64,000 nucleotides of DNA from Spinacia oleracea (Eukaryota > Streptophyta > Magnoliopsida > Caryophyllales > Amaranthaceae), in assembly GCF_020520425.1 (NCBI RefSeq), contig NC_079490.1, positions 2,666,001-2,730,000 of the forward strand. The letters are read 5' to 3'. Position numbers and translations under genes: made by a program. Positions 47,096-58,726 of this stretch are shown piece by piece; within the stretch, counting starts at the first letter, position 1; each line of letters opens with the position of its first letter. The notes under the pieces were generated by a model. The model had not been told where the DNA came from. It did no database searches and worked only from the letters and a program-made list of their open reading frames with translations.

Positions 47096-50000
47096 ATGCC
47101 CAGGTCTGCCAGAACGGGTACCTTGGTTCCTCCCGATCCCGATCTTGGAAAGACCCTTCGTCAACTAAAAAAGCAACAGAAAAAGAAGAAGCAGTCAGGG
47201 TCCCAAGACTCACAGACTCCACCGAGTCACACGATGTCTAAATCCCTGAAATCATATGGGGTTCCTTCCTCGAATAGTGTTCCGACTGGGCTCACAATGC
47301 CAACTATTGATGCAGTCAACTTTGAGATCAAGCCCGCTCTAATCTCCATGGTCTCACAAAGTCAATTTGGTGGCCATCCATCTGAGGAACCCACCAACCA
47401 TTTGCAGAGGTTCAACCAACTGTGTGGTACTATCAAGCATCAAGGGGTCACTCAAGACCAATTGAAAGTCATGTTGTTTGGTTTTAGCCTTCGTGATAAG
47501 GCTCAGACATGGTTGAATGATGTCAAGGAGACAGAGTGGAGTGCTATTTCACAGGCCTTTCTAGAAGAATTCTTTCCACCCACCAAGACTGCTGAAATAA
47601 GACATAAGCTAACTACATTCACTCAAGAACCTGGTGAATCACTTCGAGAAGCCTGGGATAGATTCAAGGCTTTGCAGCGGTCGTGTCCGCATCACAATAT
47701 TGAAAAATGGTTCTTGGTTCAGATTTTCTACCATGGTTTGCAAGATGAAACAAAGAACACGGTTGATTCTGCTGCTGGGGGTGTTTTTCTTGACAAAGAA
47801 GTGGATGCAGGTTATGATTTTCTTGCCAACTTAGCTGCCAACCATTACAGCACCACCAGATCCACATCTAAGAAGGGAAAATTGGATGTCGATGCTTATG
47901 CTCTATTGTCCTCACAAGTGGCAGCCTTGAACCTGAAGATCGATTCTTTGAAGGCTCCTCAGTCTAGTACTCCCCCAATGAGTATTAATGCTATGTCTAG
48001 TGTAGCTCCAGTGACAACTTCTTACTGCGAAGTATGTGGAATCCAAGGTCACTTTGGTCATGAGTGCTCTTATAGTTTACAGGATACTACGCAATTGGAG
48101 CAAGTGAATGCTTTTCAACAGAGACAACCCAATGACCCATACTCCAATTCATTTAATCCGGGTTGGAGGAATCATCCAAATTTCTCATATCGGGGCAACA
48201 ATGTTCAGAATCCTCAACCCCAGCAACAATGGTCGCAACCACAGTTCCATCCACCTCAACCACATGTTGCTAGGCCTCCATTTCAACAAGGAGCCTCACA
48301 TAATGCTCCCCCGGGGTTTAATAGGCCCCCGCATCAAGGATATCAACAACCCCCTCAGAGCAGTGCTACTCCAGAGCCTAACATGGGTGATCTGTATAAG
48401 CTCATTGCAAATATGCAGAAGACCGCAGAGATAGCTCAAAAGAACCATGATGAGAGCATCAAAGAGTTGAAGAATCAGAATAGAATGTTGGAGAATCAAG
48501 TTGCTCAACTTGCTGACACTCTATCTCAAAGGCAACCGGGTACACTACCAGGGCAACCTACTCCGCCCCAGAACAGAGAAAGTGCCAATGCTATCACTCT
48601 TAGAAGTGGCACTAAATATAATGGACCCCCGATGCCCACTGATGATGCAACTCTTGCTAAGGAGAACACAGATGGACCAGGGAAAGCAATTGATGCAGAG
48701 CCTCAAGTCCTGGAAGTTGGTAATGCTGATGATGTTGGTGCAAATAAGGGAAAAGAGAAGAATTCTGATTCTCTCCCTATTGTGCCTAAGTTACCTTTCC
48801 CTCACCGGATGCAGAAAACTAAGGTTGATCAACAGCTTGGTAAGTTCTTGGCAATGGTCAAGAATCTTGAGGTAACGGTCCCTTTTACTGATTTAATATC
48901 TCAAGTTCCTGTTTATGCAAAATTTTTGAAAGAGATGATCACTAAGAAAAGGGATTATGGTGGTGTGGAGAGAGTTGCTCTAACTGAAGAGTGTAGTGCC
49001 ATATTGCAAAATAAGTCTCCACCCAAACTTAAGGATCCGGGTAGTTTTTCCATCCCCTGTCATGTAGGTGCATTGTTCATTGATAAAGCATTATGTGATT
49101 TAGGTGCAAGTGTGTCTGTCATGCCCCTTTCTGTCTGTAATAGGTTGAATATGGGAAAACTAAAATGCACACAAATCACTTTGCAAATGGCAGATCGTTC
49201 TATAAAATATCCTTTAGGTATTTTGGAGGATGTTCCTGTCCGGGTGGGAAAATTCTACATTCCTGTTGATTTTGTGGTGCTAGATATGGAGGAGGATAGT
49301 CAAATCCCCATAATTTTGGGTAGGCCATTTTTATGTACTGCAGGTGCTGTTATTGATGTCAAGTCTGGGTCTCTTACTTTGAGTGTTGGTGATGATACTG
49401 TTACTTTTAATCTAACCAATGCTGTGAAGTCTCCTATGCTTGAGAATACTTGTTGCAGGATTGATATTGCAGAAGAGATTTCTCTAGACAACATTCCTAG
49501 AATGTTGTATGATGATCTATTGCTGGCGACTCTCACCTTGGAAGCCCATAAAGGAGAAGGAGATTTTGAGATTGATTCCTTGATCTCGGATTTAGATGGA
49601 ATTGAAGTTGAGAAAGTCGATGGTTTTGAGGTATTGGCAACTGTTTGCTCTATTTCCGAGCCACAGGTAACGAAGGTAGAACTAAAACCATTACCATCTC
49701 ACCTTAAATATGCATTTCTTGATGATAATGAGGATTTTCCTGTGATCGTTAATGCTGCACTCGACGATAGCCAGCTTTCCAAGCTTCTGACCGTGCTACG
49801 TATGCACAAAAAGGCAATCGGGTATAGCATTGACGATCTCAAGGGCATTAGTCCTGACTTTTGTATGCATAGAATTAACTTGGAAGCAGATCACCGCCCT
49901 CGCATACAGCCACAACGTCGTTTGAATCTTAATATGCAAGATGTGGTGAGAAAAGAGGTAGTGAAACTACTTGATGCGGGCATCATCTATCCCATTTCAG

Positions 50001-52576
50001 ATTCTAAATGGGTGAGCCCGGTGCAAGTCGTTCCTAAGAAGGGGGGGACAACGGTCGTTAAGAATGATAAGGATGAGCTTATCCCCACTCGTGTTGTCAC
50101 AGGTTGGCGTATGTGTATAGATTATAGAATGTTGAATACGGCCACCTTGAAGGATCACTTTCCCCTCCCCTTTATTGACCAGATGCTAGAAAGATTAGCA
50201 AAACACAACTTTTTCTGTTATTTGGATGGATATTCAGGTTTCTTTCAGATTCCCATTCACCCAGACGACCAGGAGAAGACGACGTTCACCTGTCCATATG
50301 GAACTTTTGCATACCGCAGAATGCCGTTTGGTTTGTGCAACGCCCCTGCTACATTTCAAAGGTGTATGATGGCCATCTTTTCTGACTTCATCGAGGATAT
50401 CATGGAGGTATTTATGGATGATTTTAGTGTTTATGGTTCTGACTTTGATGTATGTTTGCATAATCTTTCTAAAGTGCTTAAACGTTGTTCTGACGTGAAT
50501 TTGGTATTGAACTGGGAAAAGTGCCACTTTATGGTCAATGAAGGAGTGGTACTTGGTCATCTTATTTCTGAGCGTGGCATCCAAGTTGACCGAGCAAAAA
50601 TTGAGGTGATCGAGAAACTTCCCCCTCCCGTGAATGTCAAGGGAGTGAGGAGTTTTCTCGGTCATGCGGGTTTCTATCGCCGTTTCATAAAAGATTTTTC
50701 TAAAATTGCGAAACCCCTCACTCAATTACTGCTCAAGGATGCCACATTTGAGTTCACTGATGCTTGTTTGGAGTCTTTTGACAGGATAAAGAAAGCATTG
50801 ATAACTGCTCCGATCATTCAGCCTCCGGATTGGGATTTGCCGTTCGAAATTATGTGTGATGCGAGTGATTATGCTGTTGGAGCAGTGCTTGGCCAAAGAA
50901 AGAACAAGGTGTTGCATGCCATCTATTATGCAAGCAAAACCTTGGATGGAGCTCAGATGAATTATGCTACTACTGAGAAAGAGCTCCTTGCGGTTGTCTA
51001 TGCACTTGACAAATTCCGGACGTATCTTGTTGGTTCGAAAGTCATTATACACACTGATCATGCCGCTTTGAAGTATTTGTTGGCCAAGAAAGAGGCCAAA
51101 CCGAGACTTATTCGATGGATTCTTCTTCTCCAGGAGTTTGATTTGGAGATTCGGGATAAGAAGGGTGCTGAGAATGTTGTTGCAGATCATCTCTCTCGGT
51201 TGAAATTTCAATCTAGCGCAGACGGGCCTATCAATGATTCTTTTCCTGACGATCATCTATTCTCTGTGTCTACTAAATCCCCATGGTATGCGGACTTTGC
51301 GAACTATTGTGTTGGTGGCTCCCATCCTCCGGAATTGACATATCAACAACGTAAGAGATTCTACCATGATGCTAAGCGGTATTTTTGGGATGATCCACAT
51401 TTGTATCGGAAGTGTGCCGATGGTATGTTTCGTAGGTGTGTAGCGGATTGGGATACCCACGGGGTTCTTAAGCATTGCCACAGTTTACCTTCTAGTGGCC
51501 ATCTTGGTGCTATTCCGACCGCCCATCGAACTCTTCAAAGTGGTTTCTATTGGCCTTCTATATTCAAGGATGCTCGTTTCTTTTGCAATGCATGTGATGA
51601 ATGTCAACGGACGGGCAATGTTTCGAAAAGGCAAGAGCTACCACAGACCGGAATTCTTGAAGTTGAGCCATTTGATGTATGGGGCATTGATTTTATGGGA
51701 CCGTTCCCTTCTTCATGTGGGAATCGGTACATCTTGGTTGCCGTTGATTACGTTACAAAGTGGGTGGAAGCTATTGCATCGCCAACCAACGACTCTAACG
51801 TCGTAAAGAAGCTTTTCAAGAAAATCATCTTTCCGCGCTTTGGAGTCCCAAGGGTCGTGATTAGTGATGGGGGTTCCCATTTTCATCAAAGGACTTTTAA
51901 GGCTCTTCTGAAGAAGCACGGAGTTACTCAAAAGGTTGGCATGGCTTATCATCCTCAAACGAGTGGCCAAGTCGAAGTTTCTAATCGACAGATCAAGAGA
52001 ATTCTCGAAAAAGTGGTCAACAAGTCTCGAAAAGATTGGTCGTTGAAGTTGGATGACACATTGTGGGCGTTACGCACGGCCTACAAGACTCCGTTGGGGA
52101 CAACTCCGTATAGGTTGGTGTATGGCAAAGCTTGTCATTTACCAGTTGAAATGGAATATCTCTCTACTTGGGCCGTCAAGGAGATCAATATGGATTTAGA
52201 AGCGGCCGGTGAAGCGAGACTTCTTCAATTGAATGAGCTAGATGAACTACGGTTTGAAGCTTACGAGAATAATAGGCTCTATAAGGAGCAAACGAAGAAG
52301 TTTCATGATAAGATGATTCAAAAACGGGAGTTCAACATCGGTGATAAGGTCTTGCTTTATAATTCACGACTACGGCTTTTTCCAGGAAAGCTTAAGTCTA
52401 GATGGTCCGGACCTTTTACCATCACCGAAGTCAAGGAACATGGAGCTATTGAGGTTGCTAGTGAAAATGGCACCAAGTTTAAAGTGAACGGTCAACGTTT
52501 GAAGCTATACACTGAAGGAGCGTTTATTGGAAAATTGGAGACGATCTATCTCTCCGATCCACCCACCGACGCTTGA
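47096..52576 (+). CDS. gag-pol: Athila gag-pol polyprotein
   Basis: One uninterrupted frame of 1,826 codons encodes all functions for reverse transcription and integration. Order: gag capsid-like region (about 60-300); CCHC zinc knuckle [14 protein letters not shown] at 311-324; a Pro/Gln-rich stretch; aspartic protease with D-L-G-A-S-V-S at D668; reverse transcriptase from about 970 with F-M-D-D at 1106-1109; RNase H (CDASDYA at D1255, [19 protein letters not shown]); integrase HHCC zinc finger from H1460 ([10 protein letters not shown]...CNACDEC). The integrase core has D1532, D1591 and E1627, a D-58-D-35-E spacing. A GPF/Y-like region follows (SRWSGPFTI). ATG 47096 (MPRSARTG) is chosen; the frame is open upstream to a TTG at 47030 that is an unlikely start. 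Nothing is broken, so the polyprotein may be active. Confidence 0.96.
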   Translation: MPRSARTGTLVPPDPDLGKTLRQLKKQQKKKKQSGSQDSQTPPSHTMSKSLKSYGVPSSNSVPTGLTMPTIDAVNFEIKPALISMVSQSQFGGHPSEEPTNHLQRFNQLCGTIKHQGVTQDQLKVMLFGFSLRDKAQTWLNDVKETEWSAISQAFLEEFFPPTKTAEIRHKLTTFTQEPGESLREAWDRFKALQRSCPHHNIEKWFLVQIFYHGLQDETKNTVDSAAGGVFLDKEVDAGYDFLANLAANHYSTTRSTSKKGKLDVDAYALLSSQVAALNLKIDSLKAPQSSTPPMSINAMSSVAPVTTSYCEVCGIQGHFGHECSYSLQDTTQLEQVNAFQQRQPNDPYSNSFNPGWRNHPNFSYRGNNVQNPQPQQQWSQPQFHPPQPHVARPPFQQGASHNAPPGFNRPPHQGYQQPPQSSATPEPNMGDLYKLIANMQKTAEIAQKNHDESIKELKNQNRMLENQVAQLADTLSQRQPGTLPGQPTPPQNRESANAITLRSGTKYNGPPMPTDDATLAKENTDGPGKAIDAEPQVLEVGNADDVGANKGKEKNSDSLPIVPKLPFPHRMQKTKVDQQLGKFLAMVKNLEVTVPFTDLISQVPVYAKFLKEMITKKRDYGGVERVALTEECSAILQNKSPPKLKDPGSFSIPCHVGALFIDKALCDLGASVSVMPLSVCNRLNMGKLKCTQITLQMADRSIKYPLGILEDVPVRVGKFYIPVDFVVLDMEEDSQIPIILGRPFLCTAGAVIDVKSGSLTLSVGDDTVTFNLTNAVKSPMLENTCCRIDIAEEISLDNIPRMLYDDLLLATLTLEAHKGEGDFEIDSLISDLDGIEVEKVDGFEVLATVCSISEPQVTKVELKPLPSHLKYAFLDDNEDFPVIVNAALDDSQLSKLLTVLRMHKKAIGYSIDDLKGISPDFCMHRINLEADHRPRIQPQRRLNLNMQDVVRKEVVKLLDAGIIYPISDSKWVSPVQVVPKKGGTTVVKNDKDELIPTRVVTGWRMCIDYRMLNTATLKDHFPLPFIDQMLERLAKHNFFCYLDGYSGFFQIPIHPDDQEKTTFTCPYGTFAYRRMPFGLCNAPATFQRCMMAIFSDFIEDIMEVFMDDFSVYGSDFDVCLHNLSKVLKRCSDVNLVLNWEKCHFMVNEGVVLGHLISERGIQVDRAKIEVIEKLPPPVNVKGVRSFLGHAGFYRRFIKDFSKIAKPLTQLLLKDATFEFTDACLESFDRIKKALITAPIIQPPDWDLPFEIMCDASDYAVGAVLGQRKNKVLHAIYYASKTLDGAQMNYATTEKELLAVVYALDKFRTYLVGSKVIIHTDHAALKYLLAKKEAKPRLIRWILLLQEFDLEIRDKKGAENVVADHLSRLKFQSSADGPINDSFPDDHLFSVSTKSPWYADFANYCVGGSHPPELTYQQRKRFYHDAKRYFWDDPHLYRKCADGMFRRCVADWDTHGVLKHCHSLPSSGHLGAIPTAHRTLQSGFYWPSIFKDARFFCNACDECQRTGNVSKRQELPQTGILEVEPFDVWGIDFMGPFPSSCGNRYILVAVDYVTKWVEAIASPTNDSNVVKKLFKKIIFPRFGVPRVVISDGGSHFHQRTFKALLKKHGVTQKVGMAYHPQTSGQVEVSNRQIKRILEKVVNKSRKDWSLKLDDTLWALRTAYKTPLGTTPYRLVYGKACHLPVEMEYLSTWAVKEINMDLEAAGEARLLQLNELDELRFEAYENNRLYKEQTKKFHDKMIQKREFNIGDKVLLYNSRLRLFPGKLKSRWSGPFTITEVKEHGAIEVASENGTKFKVNGQRLKLYTEGAFIGKLETIYLSDPPTDA

Positions 52577-52620
52577 CTATTGAGGTTTGGAGTCAAGCTA
52601 ATGACTTAAAACGAGCGCTT

Positions 52621-52638
52621 ATCGGGAGGCAACCCGAT
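52621..52638 (+). other. Conserved Athila post-pol hairpin
   Basis: ATCGGGAGGCAACCCGAT, 44 bp after the pol stop, forms a 6-bp stem with an AGGCAA loop. Similar GGGAGGCAACCC hairpins follow pol in many Athila/Tat-lineage elements as I recall them. Function unknown. Confidence 0.6.
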
Positions 52639-52720
52639 TTCTAACTCTTTTTCTTTTCAATTTTTTCAATTAATTCTATTTTTCATCTAATTCTATTTTA
52701 TTTATTTGGTTATTTCATTG

Positions 52721-52758
<38 letters not shown>
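52721..52758 (+). repeat. A38 homopolymer in the Athila spacer
   Basis: A run of 38 A residues within the pol-ORF2 spacer. Length is likely unstable and prone to sequencing error. Confidence 0.85.
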
Positions 52759-52761
<3 letters not shown>

Positions 52762-53034
52762 ATATAAACAACAGAAGAACAAAAAAAAATATATTTTATT
52801 TTTGAGTTCACTTGAATTCATCTATTTATTTATTTATTTTCGTATTTTTATTTTTATTTTATTTTTAGATTAGTTTTCAGTCATCGTAATTTTTAATTTA
52901 TTTTTGCGTGTTTTAATTTTTACTAACGATTCTAATTTTTTTATTTTAGTGGTGATTGTTTCCTTTTAAAAGATGTGTAGGTGCAAGATCGAGTTAATTT
53001 CGGAAATTTTGATGCATCGACAGGCCGCAAGCTC

Positions 53035-53520
53035 GCGAAACCCAGCGCCTACCCAGCGTGCGCGCTGGCCTATAACCACTCCGATTGAGAGCCACTGCCT
53101 TGCCCGCTGGCAATCCAGCGTGAGCGCTGGACTTGTCCCATTGCGTGCATCTCTCGCCAGCGAGCGAGCACTCGTCACCAGCGAGCGATGTCTCGCGTCC
53201 TGCCAGCCTTCACTGCCCCTTGTCAATGCCCGCGCTGCTCTTCGTCGTGCACCAGCCAGCCCACCCATGCTCGCGCCCAGCGAGCGCTGGCTCGATGCAG
53301 CGAGAGAGCACGCGCAACAAGTCTCGCAGCGCCCAGCGAGGGATCCCTCGTCATCAGCGATCGATCTCGCGCAGCTCCAGCGAGCGATGCTCGACCACCA
53401 GCGAGAGGTCTCGCGCGCGCATGCCTCGCCATTCCACAGCCCGCGCCACTCCTCTTTGCTCGTAACTTCCAGCGAGCGCTGGCTCGACGCCAGCGAGAGA
53501 GCTCGCGCTGCCAGCCCTCA
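53035..53520 (+). repeat. Degenerate CCAGCGAG...CTCG array in the Athila spacer
   Basis: Words of the form CCAGCGAGCGATG-CTCG recur at about 53156, 53177, 53277, 53330, 53378, 53397, 53468 and 53492. Several are self-complementary (CCAGCGAGCGCTGG type). The vocabulary is the same as the LTR array at 45593-45909, but spacing is irregular. The open frames through this GC-rich patch (for example 52973-53761) are low-complexity and not convincing proteins. Confidence 0.75.
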
Positions 53521-53913
53521 TGCCTCACCTCACTCGACGCCCTTCAGGCCACAATCAACCCACCCAAAAAAATCTTTTACCCACGCATCACGCCTCTCTC
53601 TCACTCACCAATACTATCCACCACCACCACCCAACGTCCCATCACTCACCATCACCTACCAACTGCCACAACCACAACACCGCCGGCGACCACCCCCGTT
53701 ACCGGCGCCGCCCCAAACCAGCCACCCACCCTCAAAATCCTTCACCTTTTCCCCACCTTAACACCATAAACCCTAGACTTAATCAATTTGGGGGTTTTGT
53801 TTCTCATAATTGGAGTTCAAATTGGTTGAATTGTGCACTTCATAAGGGTCAAAGGAGGAGATTTACATCAATTTCATGCTCTATTCATCACCAAATTGGT
53901 GATTTCATACACC

Positions 53914-55302
53914 ATGACACCACCAAGACGCTCAAATCCTAAGCGTAATGCCACTAAACCAACTGCACCCAAACCTACAACATTCAAAAAGCCACCCACC
54001 CCAAAACCCCCACCACCAAAAGTCACCCCACCCATATTACCACCACCCTTACAAGCCCCCACACCCATAATACCACCACCACCACCACATCTAAATCCTG
54101 AGCTTCGCCAACAATCTTTGCTAGCCGCCTTGCACAAAAGACCGGTCCGTTCTACACTTTTCTACTCCATAGATGCGGCTACCAAATTGGGACTTCATTC
54201 TAGTATTGACGAACTTCTTTCTGGTTCGTCTTGGGAGAAATTTCTTGGTATTACTGAGCTTACTTTTGCAGATTGGACTTATGAATTCCTAGCTTCCTTT
54301 GAGTTTAAAGGAGAGCCCTCAAAGATGTATTTTAAACTTGGTGGTGTAGCTCGCGAATTGACTGTCGATGAGGTAAATGATATATTTGGATGGGAGAAAG
54401 GATGCTTAATTGATTCATACGGGTTCAACACCTTCTTGGATGACAAGATAGGCGAGGATGGTACACCTTGTGATCTCTCCCACTTTTGGTTTCGAATAAC
54501 TGGAAAAAAGGATTGGAATCCCGGCCATAGCAAGTGTGGCTCGATCATCAATCCTTCCCTCAGATTACTCCATCGGGTGATTAAGAGTGTCTTCTACCCT
54601 AAAAAGGAGATGAATCAAGTCACCTCATCTGACCTCAGACACTTATTGGCTTTCACTATTGAAAGGACCCCGGACTTTCCTACGATTGATTATGGTTCTT
54701 TCTTGGTCTCAGCTTTTCATACTGCTCGCAACAGAGATGTTGGAGATATCCATTGTGGCGGTTTTATCACTAGTATTGCCAAACATTTTGGGTTGTCAAC
54801 TGAGGGCAAGAAGCCGGTTTCATCGAAAAACTATTTGCTTGATATTAAGGCATTGGGTCGTTTTGGTTGGCTCAAGGAGACAGGAGATCGTTATATTTGG
54901 AACGTGAAACGAGGGGGACACCGCCTGGCCGACTCCCCTTATGCCTATCTCCCGTGTTCTCGAGCGGATCTCACTACCTTGGGATGTTTGACATTCTCAC
55001 CTGACTTTCGACGATCGGGGAGCCGGACGGCAGACTCCGCGCGTCCACCCCCCGGACCCTCAGTGAGTCCTCCTGCGTCTCCCATTGCTGCTACCCTCGA
55101 GGGTCCGACATCACCTACTCCTATTACTGGCTCTGTACCACTTGAGCACCAGCTGGGGGCCTTTGTTTCGCTTTGCGAAACTTTTCATACTGCTGTCTTT
55201 GAGCGTCTCTCTGCTCTTGACGACCAGGTTGCCTCTTTGCGACAGGATGTTTTCACCATTCTTGGACGGCTTCCAGCTCCTGCCCCGACTCTTGCGGAGT
55301 GA
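53914..55302 (+). CDS. Athila ORF1-type second protein (env position)
   Basis: 462 codons from ATG 53914 (MTPPRRSNPKRN); an open extension to a GTG at 53833 is not a likely start. The first about 60 residues are Pro/Lys-rich and basic. A globular region follows (SSWEKFLGITELTFADWTYE, FKGEPSKMYFKLGG, ELTVDEVNDIFGW, HLLAFTIERTPDFPTIDYGS), resembling the Athila ORF-1/putative plant transposon protein families. The C terminus has a Pro/Ser linker and a heptad-like helix (LGAFVSLCETFHTAVFERLS to ILGRL). It lies where Athila elements keep their env-like ORF, but I see no signal peptide and no membrane anchor, so an envelope role is not supported. Function unknown. Confidence 0.75.
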   Translation: MTPPRRSNPKRNATKPTAPKPTTFKKPPTPKPPPPKVTPPILPPPLQAPTPIIPPPPPHLNPELRQQSLLAALHKRPVRSTLFYSIDAATKLGLHSSIDELLSGSSWEKFLGITELTFADWTYEFLASFEFKGEPSKMYFKLGGVARELTVDEVNDIFGWEKGCLIDSYGFNTFLDDKIGEDGTPCDLSHFWFRITGKKDWNPGHSKCGSIINPSLRLLHRVIKSVFYPKKEMNQVTSSDLRHLLAFTIERTPDFPTIDYGSFLVSAFHTARNRDVGDIHCGGFITSIAKHFGLSTEGKKPVSSKNYLLDIKALGRFGWLKETGDRYIWNVKRGGHRLADSPYAYLPCSRADLTTLGCLTFSPDFRRSGSRTADSARPPPGPSVSPPASPIAATLEGPTSPTPITGSVPLEHQLGAFVSLCETFHTAVFERLSALDDQVASLRQDVFTILGRLPAPAPTLAE

Positions 55303-55365
55303 GTCGTTCCTTTTTCTCTTTCCCTTGCATTACTATGTATTGTCGCAGTGGGGTCACTGCATCAT

Positions 55366-55380
55366 TCTAGCTTGGGGGAG
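55366..55380 (+). other. PPT-like motif, upstream copy 1
   Basis: TCTAGCTTGGGGGAG, the same core as the real polypurine tract next to the 3' LTR. A second upstream copy is at 56006-56020. Confidence 0.6.
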
Positions 55381-56005
55381 GGATATCCTATCCTTTATTG
55401 CTTTCTTAGTGTACTTTTTATCGCTTTCATAGGTGTTGTACGCTTTGTACCGTCCGTTAGGGGTGGGAGTTTACGTGCAACGAAAAAAATGTACTGCTTT
55501 CCTAGTGTTATTGTTCAATTTAGTTGCATTCTTACTTGCATTCATATGTCTTTATACCCTGCATTGTGCAATTGACTTTCAAACTATGTTCGGGCTTTAT
55601 TTGACTCTCTTGAGCTTCTTTTGAACTTAGTTATGATTCTGAAATTCAGTCGGTCATGCTATACATTGATAACTGCTTGGCATTGTGTGAACCAATTGAA
55701 TGGTATGCGGTAAGATGTTGGTCTCGTGTCAAGAATAGCTAGCCAATTATCTTGTAGGTCACCTTACTATGTGTTTGTGTGATTGATGTGACTTGTTATC
55801 GTATGATTTTGGCTTGAGATTCATTAGTAGTTTAGTTGCAACTCACGCATGCCGCGTATGACAGAGGCCATTCTCTTAGGAAGCCTTCAGACGAACTTAG
55901 AAACATCAGTTCCTGCCTTTCATACCCATGTTGTAGCCTTGTCCGTTTATTGTTTTAACTCCACAAAATTGAGCCCTATTAGCCCCGTTGGTTACTTGTC
56001 CCGAG

Positions 56006-56020
56006 TCTAGCTTGGGGGAG
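56006..56020 (+). other. PPT-like motif, upstream copy 2
   Basis: TCTAGCTTGGGGGAG is identical over 15 bases to 55366-55380, 625 bp closer to the 3' LTR. Confidence 0.6.
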
Positions 56021-56212
56021 CTTCGGTGTTCGTAATGGTTTCATTGATGTTGATTGATTGGCACACTAAGCCAATAGTTCGTGGTTCGAGGCTATGTTTG
56101 GATTTGTGGTTCGGAAATGGTGTATATTATTGTTGGCACCCAAGCTTGTAACAGTTAGCATTAGATTTATTTATGTACTTTCGATTTCATTATCTAGTTT
56201 CATTTTCATTCA

Positions 56213-56214
<2 letters not shown>

Positions 56215-56288
<74 letters not shown>

Positions 56289-56319
56289 TCAAAGAAAAAA
56301 AAAAAAAAAAAAAAAAAAA
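56215..56319 (+). repeat. A-rich tract (A66 plus interrupted run)
   Basis: 66 consecutive A residues, then GAGAAAAATCAAAG and a second A run. In the Athila 3' non-coding region; any frame through it is an artefact. Confidence 0.85.
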
Positions 56320-56912
56320 TATATGTTTTTCGTTCTTGTATGTAATTTGAAAGCAAGGAAAGGGGAATGAAGAAAGATCATTGACATTATATTATGTTTT
56401 CCCTTGGTTGTAACTTGGTTGATTGTTAGGGTTTCATGGTTCGATGGAGTTGGATTTGCGGCTTTATCACGTCGACGCATATAGTTCACATTTGCTCCCC
56501 AAGTTGGACCTTACTCTCACTTTTTCCCAAATTATACCCTACCCTTCCTTTTCACCTAGCCCCATTACAAGCTTATTATAAAGACCTCTTGATCGGCATG
56601 TTTGTTTTGTGATTGAATGAAAATCGTTTCTTGCTATTGTCATCTTACCCTATGTTGCATCATATATTTATATTCTACAAGGTATGCGGCGACGACTAGC
56701 TTGATTGAGAACGGTTTGTGGCTAAGCTTGGTTGTTTCAATTGTGGATCATGATGCTTTGTGGTTCTATTTGTATCCGAGCTAAATTTCTGTCTTAATAA
56801 CTTTGTTTGATTGTTTGCCCGAGAGTTGAGTAGGTTTGTTCAAGTTCAATGAAAGTCATGTGCGTCTCATTTCTCTGTTTTCGGTCTAGTGTTGCTTGGG
56901 GACAAGCAACAG

Positions 56913-56929
56913 TTTAGCTTGGGGGAATT
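56913..56929 (+). other. Polypurine tract
   Basis: TTTAGCTTGGGGGAATT directly precedes the TG of the 3' LTR; the GGGGGAA core primes plus-strand synthesis in this element class. Confidence 0.8.
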
Positions 56930-58726
56930 TGATGAATCATATTTATATAGGGTATTCTAGGCTCATTTAGGTTGCATTTCTAGGCATTCGTCTCATTTTA
57001 GTTGCATTTAGAGTCATAATTGCATAAGTCGTCGTTATTGTACTCTATTACGCTCCGTTTGTGTTTTCTTTGATATTTCAGGTGATTTTACAATCATTTG
57101 GGTGCTTTCGGAGTGTTTGGAGGTGGAACGAATGATCACCGGATGGTTTGAGTCGGAGACGAAGTGTTTGATCGGAGAATTGAGTTTTTCGGGGATGATT
57201 AACTCGATATATCGCTTGTGCATAGCTCGCAAGATCCCTCGTTGGCTCGCAAGATCCCTCGTTGGCTCGCAAGACATTTATCGTAGGCTCGCTACATTTA
57301 TCGTTGGCTCGCTACATCCATCGTCGTGCCTCATCGCTTCATGGTTGCTTGCTTCACTAGGCCAGCGAGGGATGGCTCGCTAGCTCCCTCGCTGCCTCGT
57401 TGCTCGTCGCCTTGGCCTGCTATGCATCTCACTAGGCCAGCGAGGGATGGCTCGCTAGCTCCCTCGCTGCCTCGTTGCTCGTCGTCTTTTCTTGCTGCAC
57501 TTCACTAGGCCAGCGAGGGATGGCTCGCTAGCTCCCTCGCTGCCTATAGCTTCGTCGCTTAGCTTGCTACACACACGCGCAGGGCAGCGAGGGATGGCTC
57601 GCTAGCTCCCTCGCTGCTCTACCTTCTTGCTAGTCGCTCATCATGATGCCAGCGAGGGATGGTGCGCGAGATCCCTCGCTGCCCATGCCTCGCCATCTAT
57701 CTTCCCGTGTGCGCGGCTCGTGCTCGGGTTTGGCTGCCACATCATCGCTCCATCGACCAATCATCGACGACTTTTATTTTTTATTTTCACATTTATTTAT
57801 TTATTTTATTTTAGAAAATAGGAGCATATAAATACTCAAGGGAACTAATTTATTTCTCTTATGTTATTATTTTTCCTAGAATTCTTTTAAACGTTCAGTT
57901 TTATTTTTCTCTCTACACATTATTGAGCCCTAGTTCATTCCATTCAATTATTCAATATAGAGGTATTTTCATAATTCTTCTTGCTTCTCTTGCTTTGAAT
58001 TATCGTTTCTTATTATTGTTCATTATGAAATTCATTGTTAATTCATATTTCTTGCTTTGAATTATCGTTTCTTATTATTGTTCATTATGAAATTCATTGT
58101 TAATTCATATTTCATGCTTGTTAATTCAATTATGAGCGAGTAGTTTTATTCTAGGGCTAAGTAAGGGAAGCCATGTTTATACCATGATTGATATGCATTA
58201 AAGTTCGTTAATTTATAAATTATGATTGAGTAATTCCAATTGATTTGTTCTTAATCGTTGATTCATGTTATCGGCCAATTTCATGGATTAATTATCTAGC
58301 TAATAGGAATTAGAATCGAAAGATCGTGTTTTTAGAGGCTTTGTACAATTGGCAATTCTGATTATGTTAGCGACCGTACTGCATATGTTGAATTGAAAGT
58401 GTTAAGACCCGACCGTAGGATTAGCATGTACTTTAATTACTCGGCCTAGTTTATTCGTTGTCGAATTGAATTGTGTTATTGGATTGGTATAAGCATGGTG
58501 AACCGAACAGACGCCCTAGACCTTTAATTCATTGATAAATTACGCATTTTTATTATTGTTTTAGCTTTAGTAGTTAATACTCAAACTCAACTTTCGTTAT
58601 TGAAATAGTTCGTATAATTGGGCAAAAACTAATAGAACTTGTCTCCCTGTGGGATCGACCCGTATTTGCTAAGTATCTGCTAACAACAGACACCGTGCAC
58701 TTGCGGTATCACTTTTTAATCTATCA
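56930..58726 (+). repeat. 3' LTR of the Athila element
   Basis: 1,797 bp, offset 11,771 bp from the 5' LTR throughout. By eye the only difference is T at 57190 versus C at 45419. It carries the same hairpin array and TATA box. Confidence 0.95.

Larger units (their letters stand above)
45159..58726 (+). mobile_element. Complete young Athila-type LTR retrotransposon, 13,568 bp
   Basis: A Ty3/gypsy element with two 1,797-bp LTRs (TGATGAAT...CTATCA) and a perfect 5-bp target duplication GAACC (45154-45158, 58727-58731). It also has a tRNA-Asp primer-binding site, an intact gag-pol frame, an Athila ORF1-type second frame and a polypurine tract. The order LTR-PBS-gag-PR-RT-RH-INT-extra ORF-PPT-LTR fits the Athila lineage, and the size is within that lineage's range. 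By eye the LTRs differ only at 45419 (C) versus 57190 (T). At commonly used plant rates of 7e-9 to 1.3e-8 per site per year this implies roughly 20,000-40,000 years. Both frames are open, so it may be competent. Confidence 0.96.

Noticed and set aside
50234..51256. Long minus-strand frames opposite pol
   Set aside because: Shadows of the real gag-pol frame; no domain of their own.
52973..53761. 262-codon frame in the Athila spacer
   Set aside because: Low-complexity GC-rich array with overlapping frames on both strands. The codons follow the repeat, not a protein family.
56173..56370. Lys-rich frame
   Set aside because: Translation of poly(A) tracts.
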